A DNA stretch of 33,588 nt from Candidatus Trichofilum aggregatum (GCA_016716885.1 JADJUV010000076.1:1-33588), one strand, 5' to 3'. Shown: positions 1 through 8,449, counted from the first letter of the stretch. The notes: a model not told the origin generated them from the letters alone. Made by a program: numbers and translations.

Positions 1-1800
1 TGAGTCGTTCTTGTTCTTGAGCATACAGGATACGATTCGGCACCTCGCGTAACTGGTTTGACTTGCAGTGCCGTTAGCAAAATAAAGATATTTGTTGTAC
101 CACTAACTCCATGATTTCCAGGTCTCGTTCGGTATATATTTCCTCATGCCAGCGGCTTCCCAACACTAATACACCGATCAACTCACCCTGTCCTAGCAAT
201 CCCACTAATCGAATAGATGAGTGCTCCTGAAAATTACTCAACCACGGTGGAAGGGAATGATGGGGTGTATTGACGCGTAATATCTGCCCTGGTTGTTCCC
301 GGATGAGGGGTGGAATAAGAAAGCAAGGTGGCAAAGGCAGGTTCCAATGACCAGATTGAGCGGTTAAGCGACATATTTCAGTTTCTTCATCTTTGAACCA
401 GATAGCCGCCTGTTCAATGTTTAGCTTGTGTAATGATTGGATAATGGCTTGAGGTAAATCTTGCCACTGTGTTTGTCTGATAAGATTTTGTCCGAATAAT
501 TTCACATCCCCATATTGCCGCGCTTCCCGATATAACAGCCAGCCAGCGATACCATCAGGGGTACTGAGATACAACTAACCGATGCTAAAAGAACGAGGAT
601 AAAGAGGGGGATAAAGAGAGGAACGGTATCGGTCGCGCCAACCAGTTGTGAGTATCCATACTGCAATATTGCATTGCCCACACTGGCAGAAAAGGCGGTA
701 ATCCCGAGGGCAAAGACAACCAGTATGATTTTGTTGCTACCATGAAATGTTTGGTAACGGATGACAACGAAAGCTACAGCCAATGGTGCGGCCAAAACTA
801 AATAACGCCAATCTATCTGATATTGCCAGGAAGAAAAGTTTGTGCCGCCGATGCTGTTCCAGACGGTGCGGGCAATATAAAGAGTGGGCAGAGCAAATCC
901 TATCAACAGGACATAGTATTGAAACATCGGCAGACGTGCTTGGTAGTGGTGATAAGCCAGGAAACGTAATCGCAGGATAAACAGGAGCACGACTATAAGA
1001 CTCATTAGCTGTGCGGTGTGGAAAGGTATATTGTTCAAGCTGGCTAAACCAAAAGGTACGGTCTGCCCCTGCCATAGAAGGATGCGGCGTGTTACAAAGA
1101 TGGTGATAAAAAAGGGTGTTAGGCTGTAGAGAAGGGTGTAAGTTCGCGGCCGCGTCCACCGTGCCGATGGTGGGAATAATAAAAACGCATGGGCTAACAC
1201 TGGAGGAAAAACGCGTAAAACAATAATACTACTAAGTCCAATACATTGGAGAGCGGATGGGGTTCAAGATGAAAAAGAAAACGAATCCATAACCATTGGT
1301 TGAGAACTAACAGACAACCAGCCAGGGCAAAGATTTGGTTAGTGGTTCATCCGGGCGTGTGTAGTGAATCGTCACGGCAACAGCCCAAAACCAAGACCAA
1401 TGATGATATGGGTTGTTTTGATTTCTAGAAAATGGGTGAGGGAAAAGAGGAGTGCGGCCGCTTCTAAAGTTATCTCTACACCTTGTCGGGAAACGGTGAG
1501 CATGACTGGAACATTTGCCCTATAGGCTTTACTAAAAATAACGGCCTGATCAGAACCAAATGGCAGATCATCCAATTTCATGATCCGGTCGCTGTACTGT
1601 AATCCCGCATTTTTGATACCCGGCCACCAGGGTGGTGTATTCTCAGCCACCGTCCAATACCCACCATGAAGATTGGTATAACTCATATAACCTGGGAAAG
1701 ATCGACCTACCTGTCGCCACAAGTTGTATTGACCAGCTATTCCAATAAGCAATGTCAAACTAATAAAACCTGCTACCCAATGTGTGCGCCATCGTGCCAT
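1..1800 (-). pseudogene. ComP-like membrane sensor histidine kinase, frameshifted and cut by the window edge
   Basis: Pieces of one protein are read in order on the minus strand. An N-terminal transmembrane helix is followed by an extracytoplasmic segment with a PDZ-like stretch (PGIKNAGLQYSDRIMKLDDL), then a block of about six to seven hydrophobic helices (roughly 1380 to 580), then a GAF-like domain (570 to 80). The last readable piece, REVPNRILYAQEQERL, is the typical linker just before the HisKA_3 dimerisation helix, so the kinase core lies beyond base 1. TM-PDZ-polyTM-GAF-HisKA_3 resembles ComP-type NarL-family sensors. The partner is the LuxR-type regulator just upstream. Reading frames change near 1372, 1330, 1203, 568, 75 and 60, several at short homopolymers. 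It is either a decayed gene or one damaged by sequencing indels. The start at 1800 is preceded by AGAGGG. Ligand unknown. Confidence 0.7.
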
Positions 1801-1839
1801 CTTACACCCTCTTTCTGCCCGGTTGTGATCATTTACTTA

Positions 1840-1930
1840 TTCGACTCTGGCGAATTTTCAACCTGCCTCTGGACGAGCAGTCTTTCCAGACTGTCGCCCT
1901 CTGGTAAACACAAAAAACGCCAATGTCGAG
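1840..1930. mobile_element. MITE-like element, family A copy 1 (with 7-bp target duplication)
   Basis: A 91-bp non-coding element. Its ends, TTCGACTCTGGCG on the left and CGCCAATGTCGAG on the right, form imperfect 13-bp terminal inverted repeats. It is flanked by the direct repeat TTACTTA (1833-1839 and 1931-1937). The same ends occur at 17413-17508 in opposite orientation, and more divergently at 4540-4617. The central part differs between copies. The right-hand target copy supplies the last lysine codon and the stop codon of the response regulator (minus strand). No transposase is encoded. Confidence 0.75.
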
Positions 1931-2687
1931 TTACTTACTAAACCCTTGACTCTGGTTCTGTAGGTCGTAAATCATGTATGCCTTAGCCACAATGACTGCA
2001 TTGCGGAAAGCAGAATCGGTATCCATGTTGTGGAGTCCCAGTTTGTTGTAGGCGCGAAAAATATAACTGTCTACAGTTTTCGGTTTTAGGTTTAGTTTCT
2101 GAGCGATACCCTTGCGGTTGTGCGCGGCCGCAATTTGACGCATGACGTTGCGTTCCTGAGTAGTTAGAGTGGACAAAGCGGTTATGGTTTGTTCCACCCA
2201 AAGGCGTTCTTCCGGCATCAGGTTATCGAGCAAGTTTTTAGTAAAAACAGCCAACTCTGTTACTCTGGAATCAATCATAACATGGCCAGCGACAACGGCT
2301 TTTATCGCAACCAATAAAGCATCCGGTTGACAACCTTTAGGCAAATAAGCCAGTCCAATTATGCCTTGCGCCAATAGTTGAGCGACATCGTTCAAATGAT
2401 CATACGCCGAGAGAAATACAACCCCTACATTGGGCCATTGTTGTTTTAGGCATTTTCCCAGGCGAATACCAAATGGATGACGGCCCGGTGTTGGATCACC
2501 AGATTGGGCGGGGATAATGATGTCCAGTATAGCTATATTTGGGCGGTGTACTTGGGCTATTTGCCAGGCAGAGGCTTCGTCTGCCGCCGTCATTACCCTG
2601 AATCCTTCCCCTTCTAGATATTCTTGCACCCGTTACTCATAAAACATCATCATCAACAAGCAATACGGTTTGTGCATTCGACCCCAT
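1931..2687 (-). CDS. NarL/LuxR-type response regulator (frameshift near the N-terminus)
   Basis: Two-component regulator with an N-terminal receiver and a C-terminal LuxR helix-turn-helix, probably a transcription factor driven by the sensor kinase downstream. The receiver shows the acidic pocket LLVDDD at the true N-terminus, the phospho-acceptor aspartate in AILDIIIP, and an atypically long loop (GDPTPGRHPFG) after it. The HTH is LTTQERNVMRQIAA...KLNLKPKTVDSYIFRAYNKLGL. The best start is the ATG at 2687 with AAGGAAGG five bases upstream. That frame reads MGSNAQTVLLVDDDVL and then breaks near 2632-2642. Two one-base gains (in a TTTTA and a CGGG run) would restore LMSNGVQEYLEGEGF, after which the frame is open to 1931. 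The stop codon sits in the target duplication of the adjacent MITE-like element. Regulated genes unknown. Confidence 0.85.
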
Positions 2688-2819
2688 ACCATCCTTCCTT
2701 TAACGTCGGTAGTCCCAATAGAGTAAAAATACGGTAGTGAATTAAGGTGATTTACCTCTATTCCCTCACAAAAAAATTCGTACACTTATTTTACGCTAAT
2801 TTTTCAAAGGGAGGGCAAC

Positions 2820-3481
2820 ATGAACCCAATTCAAGAGCGGGTTGCCGAAGATATGGCAAAGGCAACCAATACGCATAACCCTGACGCCATATCATTGTAC
2901 ATGGTCACAAGGATGTTGCTTGATGATGTGACTGGCTTAACCCGATCTAGCAATTATGAGGAAGCTCTGACACTGGCAGATAGGGGTATGAAAAAGCTTG
3001 AGCAATATATGGAGGAACATCCCTCTGAAAAAAGCATTTTTGAATTTACCTTGTTCCAATTATATGGGATGAAAGCTAATTGCTTCGTTCAATTAGGGCA
3101 AACAGATGTCGCTTATAAGAAACTGGCACTAAAGCAGATAGAAATGGCCTTTAATGCCACGAGTAATGTACCGCAGATTATGCATACGGTGATGATGCGG
3201 TTGCAGGCAGATCTCAAAAGAAGTTGCCGACAAAGAAAAAATGTTTCATCGCTACGGCGGCTTACGGGAGTGCATCTGCGCCGGATGTTGAAATTTTGCG
3301 TACGTTCCGTGACACTCGATTAAAGACCAATCGTGCAGGTAGAGGTTTTATTTATGTGTACGAACATATTTCGCCTCCCATGGCTCAAGCCATAGCGTCC
3401 CATCGTTCAGTTCGTTGGCTTATTCGCTATTTAATGCTCAAACCAATTGTGCGAGTACTAAGTTTGGGGAGACAGAAATAA
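2820..3481 (+). CDS. CFI-box C-terminal domain protein (one frameshift)
   Basis: Start at 2820 follows a strong AAGGGAGG ribosome site. The first ~130 residues are helical and repeat-like (SNYEEALTLADRGMKKLEQY, KANCFVQLGQTDVAYKKLAL), suggesting TPR-type helices. The C-terminal ~80 residues are a clear CFI-box domain: CFIATAAYGS, then EILRTFRDTRL, GRGFIYVYEHISPPMAQAIA. This C-terminal domain is widespread in environmental bacteria but has no established function. The two parts are in different frames, and one base change around the AAAAG run at 3216-3220 joins them. The 3' end overlaps the next gene (TAATG), implying translational coupling. A cofactor or membrane-proximal role is possible but not demonstrated. 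Confidence 0.75.
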
Positions 3482-3705
3482 TGAAAACGAAGCAGATGTT
3501 CCATCTAGCTATATTTTTTCTTGTAAGCACCCTTTCAATACTCATTCTTCTCGCAACCTTTAGTGTTGGACGGGGAAAATGCCTTCAGTGTGGACATCAA
3601 AACGAGCTTCATAGTTGCAAACATTGCAACTGGACAGCTTGTTTATCGTGTTGGCAAAGCAAAGGGAAATATAGTTGCCCCAATTGCGGCCGCGGAAACC
3701 CCTAA
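3481..3705 (+). CDS. small membrane-anchored double zinc-ribbon protein
   Basis: A 74-residue protein starting at the ATG that overlaps the preceding stop codon (TAATG). Residues ~8-29 form one transmembrane helix (FHLAIFFLVSTLSILILLAT). The rest holds four CxxC pairs (CLQC, CKHC, CLSC, CPNC), as expected for a double zinc ribbon or RING-like metal-binding fold. No homologue can be named. The overlap suggests co-translation with the CFI-box protein. A GCGGCCGC palindrome at 3686-3693 lies inside the last CxxC codons (Cys-Gly-Arg), so it is at DNA level part of the metal site. The reading frame is intact. Confidence 0.7.
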   Translation: MKTKQMFHLAIFFLVSTLSILILLATFSVGRGKCLQCGHQNELHSCKHCNWTACLSCWQSKGKYSCPNCGRGNP

Positions 3706-4325
3706 TTAGCTCATTGAGGGTTTGCAGAACGGTGGGGATAACCATCGAGGATGCACCCAACAGACCATTCTGCTTTACCAGGAACAGGGTTAGCGGACGA
3801 TTCCTGCCGCCCGCCACCACGTCTTTTCCACGAATTGTAGCGTGCTTTTCTGGGGCAAAACAATGGCCGGAAAAACTCCTACGAAAATAACGAACCGCAG
3901 AGACGCAGAGAACGCAGAGAAAAGAAAAAACTGTGCTAATCTGTGACTCTACTGAAAAAAGGTCTTCACGCCATGATGAGTGGGACAGAACCTGTAGGAA
4001 ACCCAACTATTTGCGACAATTCGCCTAAAAAGTTGAGGTTTTCCGCTGATAGTGGAGTGCTGTCCCTGTCACTTTCGCCATTTTAGGCTTTTTTCAGTAG
4101 AGTCATCTGTGTCATCTGTGGATAAATTTTCATTCCTCTTCGTGAGCGCCCCGCTCATGGGAAACTTCTGAGTATTTGTTTGTCACCTTTGAACACCGTT
4201 TGCGTCAAAAGGAGTATATTAGGTAGGCAGAGTTAAACCAGACCGCTTTTTTCTTAAAATTGCGACCAGTCTGGCGATTCTGCTGTAAGCCCTTTCTATC
4301 ATGTTAACTAACACGGAGGTCAATC
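3706..4325. other. intergenic region built of repeats
   Basis: No convincing gene. From about 3893 there is a run of ACGCAGAG-like words, then AATCTGT, which continues on the far side of an inserted element (3945-4104) as ATCTGTGTCATCTGTGGATAA. This is an older dispersed repeat also found at 11887-12075. The bases just before 4326 hold the ribosome site of the next gene (GGAGG at 4315-4319). Possible open frames on the minus strand here are low-complexity readings of the repeat. Confidence 0.6.
3945..4104. mobile_element. MITE-like element, family D (16-bp inverted ends, 6-bp duplication)
   Basis: A 160-bp non-coding element with perfect 16-bp terminal inverted repeats GACTCTACTGAAAAAA (3945-3960) and TTTTTTCAGTAGAGTC (4089-4104). 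It is flanked by the direct repeat ATCTGT (3939-3944 and 4105-4110). Removing it rejoins an ATCTGTGTCATCTGTGG repeat, so the insertion into an older repeat can be reconstructed. It encodes no protein. Confidence 0.7.
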
Positions 4326-4535
4326 ATGTCATTTAAACCAAATATGGGTAACACGGATCGCATTGTTCGTCTAGGTTTGGCACTACTTGTGGCGGTTCTT
4401 TATTTCACCGGGTCATTTCCGGTACGCTGGCGTTAATTCTGGGGATTCTGGCGGTTGTTTTGCCTCACCAGTTTTGTGGCGTTCTGTCCGCTTTACCTGC
4501 CTTTTGGCCTTTCAACTCTGGGCAAGAAACGGTAA
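4326..4535 (+). pseudogene. YgaP-type (DUF2892) membrane protein, two frameshifts
   Basis: Begins after a strong GGAGG site (4315-4319). The opening MSFKPNMGNTDRIVRLGLAL is characteristic of the YgaP-like inner-membrane domain family. A second hydrophobic stretch (VISGTLALILGILAVV) and the signature TSFVAFCPLYLPFGLSTLGK follow in two other frames. Changes near 4410 and 4460 (TTTT run) would restore a ~70-residue two-helix protein. In YgaP this membrane domain is fused to a rhodanese; here a rhodanese gene follows, so the pair probably acts together in sulfur or persulfide handling. The stop codon TAA at 4533 begins the target duplication of the adjacent MITE-like element. Confidence 0.7.
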
Positions 4536-4539
4536 AATA

Positions 4540-4617
4540 CTGGACATTGGCGTTTTTGTTCCCCCTCTCGGGACTGAGAGATTTCCAGAGGTGAGATTGA
4601 TTTTCGCCATATTCCGG
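4540..4617. mobile_element. MITE-like element, family A copy 2 (divergent)
   Basis: About 78 bp starting CTGGACATTGGCGTTTTTGTT and ending TTTTCGCCATATTCCGG. It matches the ends of the copies at 1840-1930 and 17413-17508 (CGACATTGGCGTTTTTTGTG and ATTTTCGCCAGAGTCGA). Flanks are TAAAATA (4533-4539) and TAAAAATA (4618-4625), a target duplication differing by one base in an A run. The left flank starts with the stop codon of the preceding gene. Confidence 0.55.
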
Positions 4618-4648
4618 TAAAAATAGACAAAAGGAAAAAGAAGAAGTG

Positions 4649-5062
4649 ATGAAGAAAGTAACATTTGGTGTGCTCGTATTGTTTATGGTGCTGTTGGTGG
4701 CTTGTGGGGGTGGTGGTGAGAACGCGGCCGCGACCGAGATAGACATCGCCAATTTACCTGTTAATGTGGATGTCGAAACAGTCGCCGCCATTCAAGACGA
4801 TAGCAATGTCTTTGTTTTGGATGTTCGGGAGCAATATGAGTACGACGAAAGTCACATTCCTGGCGTAACCCTCATCCCTATGGGCGAGATCCCCAACCGC
4901 CTCAGCGAAATCCCCACCGATCAGCAAGTCATTGTTACCTGCCGTAGTGGCAACCGCAGCGACCAGGTGACCGATTTCTTACGTGAACAGGGTTTCACGA
5001 ATGTTCACAATATGGAAGGCGGTATCCTGGCCTGGACAGCCGCTGGGTTGCCGGTCGAATAA
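4649..5062 (+). CDS. rhodanese-domain lipoprotein
   Basis: A 137-residue exported protein. The signal peptide is hydrophobic with a lipobox LLVAC and a glycine-rich tail, so it should be lipid-anchored on the outer face of the cytoplasmic membrane. Residues ~35-135 form one rhodanese domain: VFVLDVREQYEYDESHIPG, then the active-site loop CRSGNRS with the catalytic cysteine, and ending EGGILAWTAAGLPVE. Rhodaneses transfer sulfane sulfur; the physiological acceptor is unknown. It lies just downstream of the YgaP-like membrane protein, splitting what is one protein in YgaP. The ATG at 4649 is preferred over the adjoining GTG at 4646; the ribosome site is weak (AAAGGA, spacing long). The palindrome at 4724 encodes AAA just after the lipobox. 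Confidence 0.9.
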   Translation: MKKVTFGVLVLFMVLLVACGGGGENAAATEIDIANLPVNVDVETVAAIQDDSNVFVLDVREQYEYDESHIPGVTLIPMGEIPNRLSEIPTDQQVIVTCRSGNRSDQVTDFLREQGFTNVHNMEGGILAWTAAGLPVE

Positions 5063-5076
5063 TAGGGTTTATCGAG

Positions 5077-5124
5077 GGAGTGGAGACTTTAGTCGGAACG
5101 TCTACCGGCTAAAGCCTCGACTCC
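5077..5124. repeat. imperfect inverted repeat downstream of the rhodanese gene
   Basis: Arms GGAGTGGAGACTTTAGTCGG (5077-5096) and CCGGCTAAAGCCTCGACTCC (5105-5124) pair at 17 of 20 positions around an 8-base loop. It may be a dispersed repeat acting as a 3' RNA hairpin. Confidence 0.55.
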
Positions 5125-5241
5125 GGGAAAAAAGTGGTAAGTGGCAGGGGGCAGGTGGCGAGTTCCACCGAGTTCCTATGAGTTCCCCTGAGTTCCCCTA
5201 AGTCTCATCCCCTTAACACGCCCCGCTCATGAGGAACTTCC

Positions 5242-5288
5242 AAAAAAAACGCCGCTGAGAAAGCACCTTTCTCAGCGGCGTTTTTTTT
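5242..5288. terminator. bidirectional rho-independent terminator
   Basis: A perfect 13-bp stem CGCCGCTGAGAAA (5250-5262) and its complement (5268-5280), loop GCACC. It is preceded by eight A and followed by eight T, so it can terminate transcription from both strands. It lies between the convergent rhodanese (plus) and FHA regulator (minus) genes. Confidence 0.9.
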
Positions 5289-5294
5289 AGAGAT

Positions 5295-5345
5295 GGCCTC
5301 GCCAGATAAGTTCAATCTCTGAGATTAAACTTATCTGGCGAGGCC
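5295..5345. repeat. long perfect hairpin next to the FHA-gene stop codon
   Basis: Arms GGCCTCGCCAGATAAGTT (5295-5312) and AACTTATCTGGCGAGGCC (5328-5345) pair perfectly over 18 bp. A further 6-bp AATCTC/GAGATT stem lies inside. It sits four bases from the stop of the minus-strand gene, suggesting an mRNA 3'-end structure, or a small palindromic repeat. Confidence 0.8.
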
Positions 5346-5349
5346 AATG

Positions 5350-5994
5350 TTAATGAGGCGAGTTATCCAGACGGAAACCGTGCCCTCGTACCGTCACAAT
5401 GTAGTTGAAATCATCTAGTTCGACCAGGCGGTCACGCAGGCGACGTACCAACGCATCAATCGCCTGTTCGGTGACACCCATGCCGCCCGTTTCCGGCCAG
5501 ACCGTATTGACAATGGCATCCCGATCACAGACCGCCCCATCGGCGTCATAAAGCAGTTTGAGCAGGTGGAACTGGGCTACCGAAAGTGGAGGGTTGAGCG
5601 TTTGACCTTTGATGGTTACGGAACGTAATTCTTCATTGAGTTCTAGCTGACCGTGCACTTTGGGCCGCTCAAAGGTAAGCGGTAGGGTCGCATCTGTGCC
5701 CACAAACGCTAATTTGACGGCCAGGGCAATTTGAATTTCGTCGCCATCACGTAAAACGGCGGTGCCGCTGATTTGTTGACCGTTCAGGTGAGTACCATTT
5801 TTGCTCCCCAGGTCGTGCAACACATAACTGCCATCTTCATGGATGATTTTGATGTGATGGCGTGAGACCTGCCGCTCTGGTAAAACAATCTGGCAATCGC
5901 TCCCCCGCCCGACAATAAATTCATCGGTGTCAATAGTCCAGCGTTGACCGGCTAGCTGCCCCTCCCGGGCCACAATAACTGGCTTTTCGTTCAT
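5350..5994 (-). CDS. FHA domain - winged-helix (OmpR/PhoB-type) transcriptional regulator
   Basis: A 214-residue cytoplasmic protein. Residues ~10-95 form an FHA domain, which binds phosphothreonine peptides: VGRGSDCQIVLPERQVSRHH and LGSKNGTHLNGQQI carry the conserved Gly-Arg, Ser-Arg-His and Asn-Gly residues. Residues ~115-212 form a winged helix like the OmpR/PhoB effector domain (LSVAQFHLLKLLYD, then IDALVRRLRDRL, VRGHGFRL). There is no receiver domain, so control is probably by binding a phosphorylated partner. The gene is divergent from a Ser/Thr kinase 91 bp away, the obvious candidate partner. The start at 5994 follows AGAGGTAGG. Transcription likely ends at the hairpins 5242-5345. Target genes unknown. 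Confidence 0.93.
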   Translation of the reverse strand: MNEKPVIVAREGQLAGQRWTIDTDEFIVGRGSDCQIVLPERQVSRHHIKIIHEDGSYVLHDLGSKNGTHLNGQQISGTAVLRDGDEIQIALAVKLAFVGTDATLPLTFERPKVHGQLELNEELRSVTIKGQTLNPPLSVAQFHLLKLLYDADGAVCDRDAIVNTVWPETGGMGVTEQAIDALVRRLRDRLVELDDFNYIVTVRGHGFRLDNSPH

Positions 5995-6010
5995 AACCCT
6001 ACCTCTTTTG

Positions 6011-6016
6011 TATAAT
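6011..6016 (+). promoter_or_regulatory. possible -10 box between the FHA regulator and the kinase
   Basis: TATAAT preceded by TTG in the 91-bp divergent spacer, 70 bases before the kinase start. A good -35 element is not visible at the usual distance, so the assignment is weak. Confidence 0.3.
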
Positions 6017-6085
6017 TACGTGAACTCAGTTGTCTCCACGCTTGACTTACTCTGGAGACTGAGAGATTAGAGACTACTTGAAACC

Positions 6086-7077
6086 ATGTTACCACCATTA
6101 AGTGATGCCACTATTCTACGTAATCGTTATAAGCTGACCAATGTTGTGGGTCAGGGGGGAATGGGCTGTGTCTATCGCGCCGAGGATTTGCGTTTACCGG
6201 GGCGTGTATGTGCCATCAAAGAGGTTCAGCCGGATCCCAATCTGTCGCCGGAGTTACAGGCTCAGGCTCAGACGCAGTTTCAGCGGGAAGCCAGTATTTT
6301 GGCCCAACTGGATCATCCCAATTTACCTAAGGTATCTGATTTTTTCACCGATAATGAGCGGGATTTTCTGGTCATGGATTATGTACCAGGTTCGGACCTG
6401 CGTGAGTTGACACAGGCAACGTATGAACAGGGCCGATTGCCAGATGCGGCAACGGTAACGGGTTGGACATGGCAGATTTTAGACGCTTTGGAATATCTTT
6501 ACAAACAGGATCACGCCTGTTTTGCACCGGGATATTAAACCGGCGAATATCAAGCTAACACCAGATAACCGAATTAAACTGGTAGATTTTGGTCTTGTCA
6601 AGCTAAGGGCAGCAGATGATGTACGCACGATTACGGTGATTCAAGGACGGGGTACGGCCTTGTATACACCGTTGGAACAATATGGCAGTGATTCGGCCCA
6701 TACGGATGTGCGTAGTGATATTTGCGCCTTGGGGGCTAGCGTTATATCATTTGTTTACGAATCAGCTACCGCCCTCGGCGAAGGAACGGTTTTTGAATCC
6801 GGGAATTTTGCGGCCGCTTCATCAAATCAATTCTGGGGTTAGCCGGGTCATTTCGGACGCTGTTTTGTGGGCGATGGCTATGCACCCGGATGATCGGCCT
6901 GATTCGATTGCTACGTTGCGGGAGGCACTGCAAGGTAAACGGGATAGAACGCGGCCGCAAAAAGACAATTACACCTCGGCTTCTCTGCCCTGGTTAGAGG
7001 CCCTGGATGCCAACCGGATTCCTATTCTTATTGCCCTGGTGCTGTTTTTGCTGGCGCTGGCCCTGACATTTATTTAG
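6086..7077 (+). pseudogene. membrane-anchored Ser/Thr protein kinase (two frameshifts)
   Basis: A PknB-like (Hanks-type) kinase of about 330 residues. The Gly-rich loop is GQGGMGCVYRAED and the catalytic lysine is in CAIKEV. The catalytic loop is HRDIKPANIKL, followed by DFG, an activation segment GTALYTPLEQYG and the C-lobe motif SDICALGAS. The last ~20 residues are one transmembrane helix (IPILIALVLFLLALALTFI), with no extracellular sensor after it, so the protein is tail-anchored. All catalytic residues are present, but the frame breaks near 6506-6520 (just before HRDIKP) and at about 6737-6741, where one extra G separates GAS from LYHLFTNQ. Its neighbour, the divergent FHA regulator, is a plausible substrate or reader. 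No clear ribosome site at 6086. Confidence 0.85.
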
Positions 7078-7295
7078 TGATCTGTCTTTTCGTCCCAGCT
7101 ATAGAGAGGGTAATGATAACCGCCCATTTCTCGAATGTGCCAGACGCGGCCGCAAAGCTGACAATGTGCCTGGTAACTGGTAGTGGTAGCGATGCCATGA
7201 TCCTCAAATTGCCGGAACACAATTTCCAACTCCGCATAACCCATAAAAGAGTCGTTCGCGGCCGCGGCTTGCTCACAAATGCAGGGGGTTATCAT
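7074..7295 (-). CDS. hypothetical small protein with a CxxC motif
   Basis: A 73-residue frame convergent to the kinase, the two stop codons overlapping by two bases (7075-7076). The composition looks protein-like (MGYAELEIVFRQFEDHGIA, then CQLCGRVWHIREMGGYHYPL), with a CxxC that may bind metal. The N-terminal Ala4 is encoded by a palindrome (7258-7265) and Cys-Gly-Arg by another (7146-7153). No good ribosome site upstream and no family recognised. It could also be the remnant of a larger gene. Confidence 0.45.
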   Translation of the reverse strand: MITPCICEQAAAANDSFMGYAELEIVFRQFEDHGIATTTSYQAHCQLCGRVWHIREMGGYHYPLYSWDEKTDH

Positions 7296-7440
7296 AAGCC
7301 CAAAGTATAAGTGAATGAGCGAGAGTTACCAAAGTCCGCATCACGCCAAAACCCTTAACCGCGTGTACAATTGCATGATGTTAAGCCAATTATCAAGATA
7401 GATACCCTACTCTTACAAAAAATTCTTCTTCTCTTCTTCA

Positions 7441-7466
7441 GGCAACACGCAACACGCAACACGAGT
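7441..7466. repeat. heptanucleotide tandem repeat
   Basis: Three consecutive CAACACG-type units just before the glycosyltransferase start. A similar 7-bp array is found at 15366-15410. No visible ribosome site is present here, so the array occupies the expected leader position. Confidence 0.5.
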
Positions 7467-7471
7467 CACAT

Positions 7472-8449
7472 ATGAAACCCACTATCTCTCTCATTGCCCC
7501 TGTTTACAACGAAGAACCGGTTTTGCCGGAACTATACCGCCGCATCAAAGAGGTTATGGATAAAAGCGGCGAAGCCTGGGAATTGGTTCTGGTCAACGAT
7601 GGTAGCCGGGATCGCTCGGCTGAAATTATCGGCGAACTTCACGCGGCAGATAACCGGGTGAAGGGGGTTAGCTTTTCCCGCAATTTTGGCTTCCAGGTAG
7701 CGGTTACGGCGGGTCTGGACCATGTCAGCGGGGACGCTGTGGTTCTCATTGATGCCGACCTGCAAGACCCCCCTGAAGTGATTATTGAGATGATTGCCAA
7801 GTGGCGGGAAGGGTATGATGTGGTTTTTGGGGTGCGGGCCTCACGAGAGGGGGAGACGTGGTTTAAGCGATTTACCGCGGCCGCGTTCTATCGCCTCATT
7901 GACCGTATCACCGGTATAGACATCCCCCTGGACACCGGCGACTTCCGCCTCATGGATAGGCGAGTCGTGGATTCCATCCGCCTGATGCCGGAGCGCAACC
8001 GGTTCCTGCGGGGCATGGTTCCCTGGGTTGGTTTTCGCCAGGCTGGGGTCCGTTATGATCGCAAAGCCCGTTTTGCGGGCGAATCCAAATTTAACAGCGT
8101 CCGCAAGATGTTGCCCTTTGCCCTGAATGCTATCACCAGTTTCTCCTACTTTCCTTTACAACTAGCCACTTATCTGGGTTTTGCCATTGCCGGGTTTAGT
8201 GTGCTGGCAATTCTGACAGTTATCCTTCTGCGTCTCTTCTCTCCGGTGGAACCGTTGCTAGGGCAGGCGACTACGCTCGTGGTTGTTTTATTCCTGGGGG
8301 GTGTTCAGCTTATCTCCCTGGGCATTATTGGCGAGTATTTGGGGCGTATTTATGATGAGGTCAAACAGCGACCGCTTTATCTGGTAGATAAAAAGTGGGG
8401 GCTGGAGAAGATTGATCCACGAGAAGCGTTTCATCAGGTTGCCGATTAG
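7472..8449 (+). CDS. polyprenyl-phosphate glycosyltransferase (GtrB/DPM1-like, GT2)
   Basis: A 325-residue GT-A glycosyltransferase that transfers a sugar from a nucleotide donor to a polyprenyl phosphate on the cytoplasmic membrane face. Residues 1-~215 form the catalytic domain: APVYNEE, LVNDGSRDRS, the metal-binding DADLQDPPE, GDFRLMDR, and the acceptor motif FLRGMVPWVGF. Residues ~228-250 and ~262-290 are the two C-terminal transmembrane helices of the GtrB/ArnC/YkcC subfamily. Length is typical (310-340). Donor sugar cannot be read from the sequence. With the LCP and ABC-2 genes downstream, it fits synthesis of a lipid-linked envelope glycan. Palindrome at 7877 codes AAA. Confidence 0.95.
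   Translation: MKPTISLIAPVYNEEPVLPELYRRIKEVMDKSGEAWELVLVNDGSRDRSAEIIGELHAADNRVKGVSFSRNFGFQVAVTAGLDHVSGDAVVLIDADLQDPPEVIIEMIAKWREGYDVVFGVRASREGETWFKRFTAAAFYRLIDRITGIDIPLDTGDFRLMDRRVVDSIRLMPERNRFLRGMVPWVGFRQAGVRYDRKARFAGESKFNSVRKMLPFALNAITSFSYFPLQLATYLGFAIAGFSVLAILTVILLRLFSPVEPLLGQATTLVVVLFLGGVQLISLGIIGEYLGRIYDEVKQRPLYLVDKKWGLEKIDPREAFHQVAD

Noticed and set aside
3560..4006. Minus-strand open frame of ~148 codons
   Set aside because: It reads through the zinc-ribbon gene and repeat words; its FLCVLCVSAV segment is a translation of the ACGCAGAG repeat.
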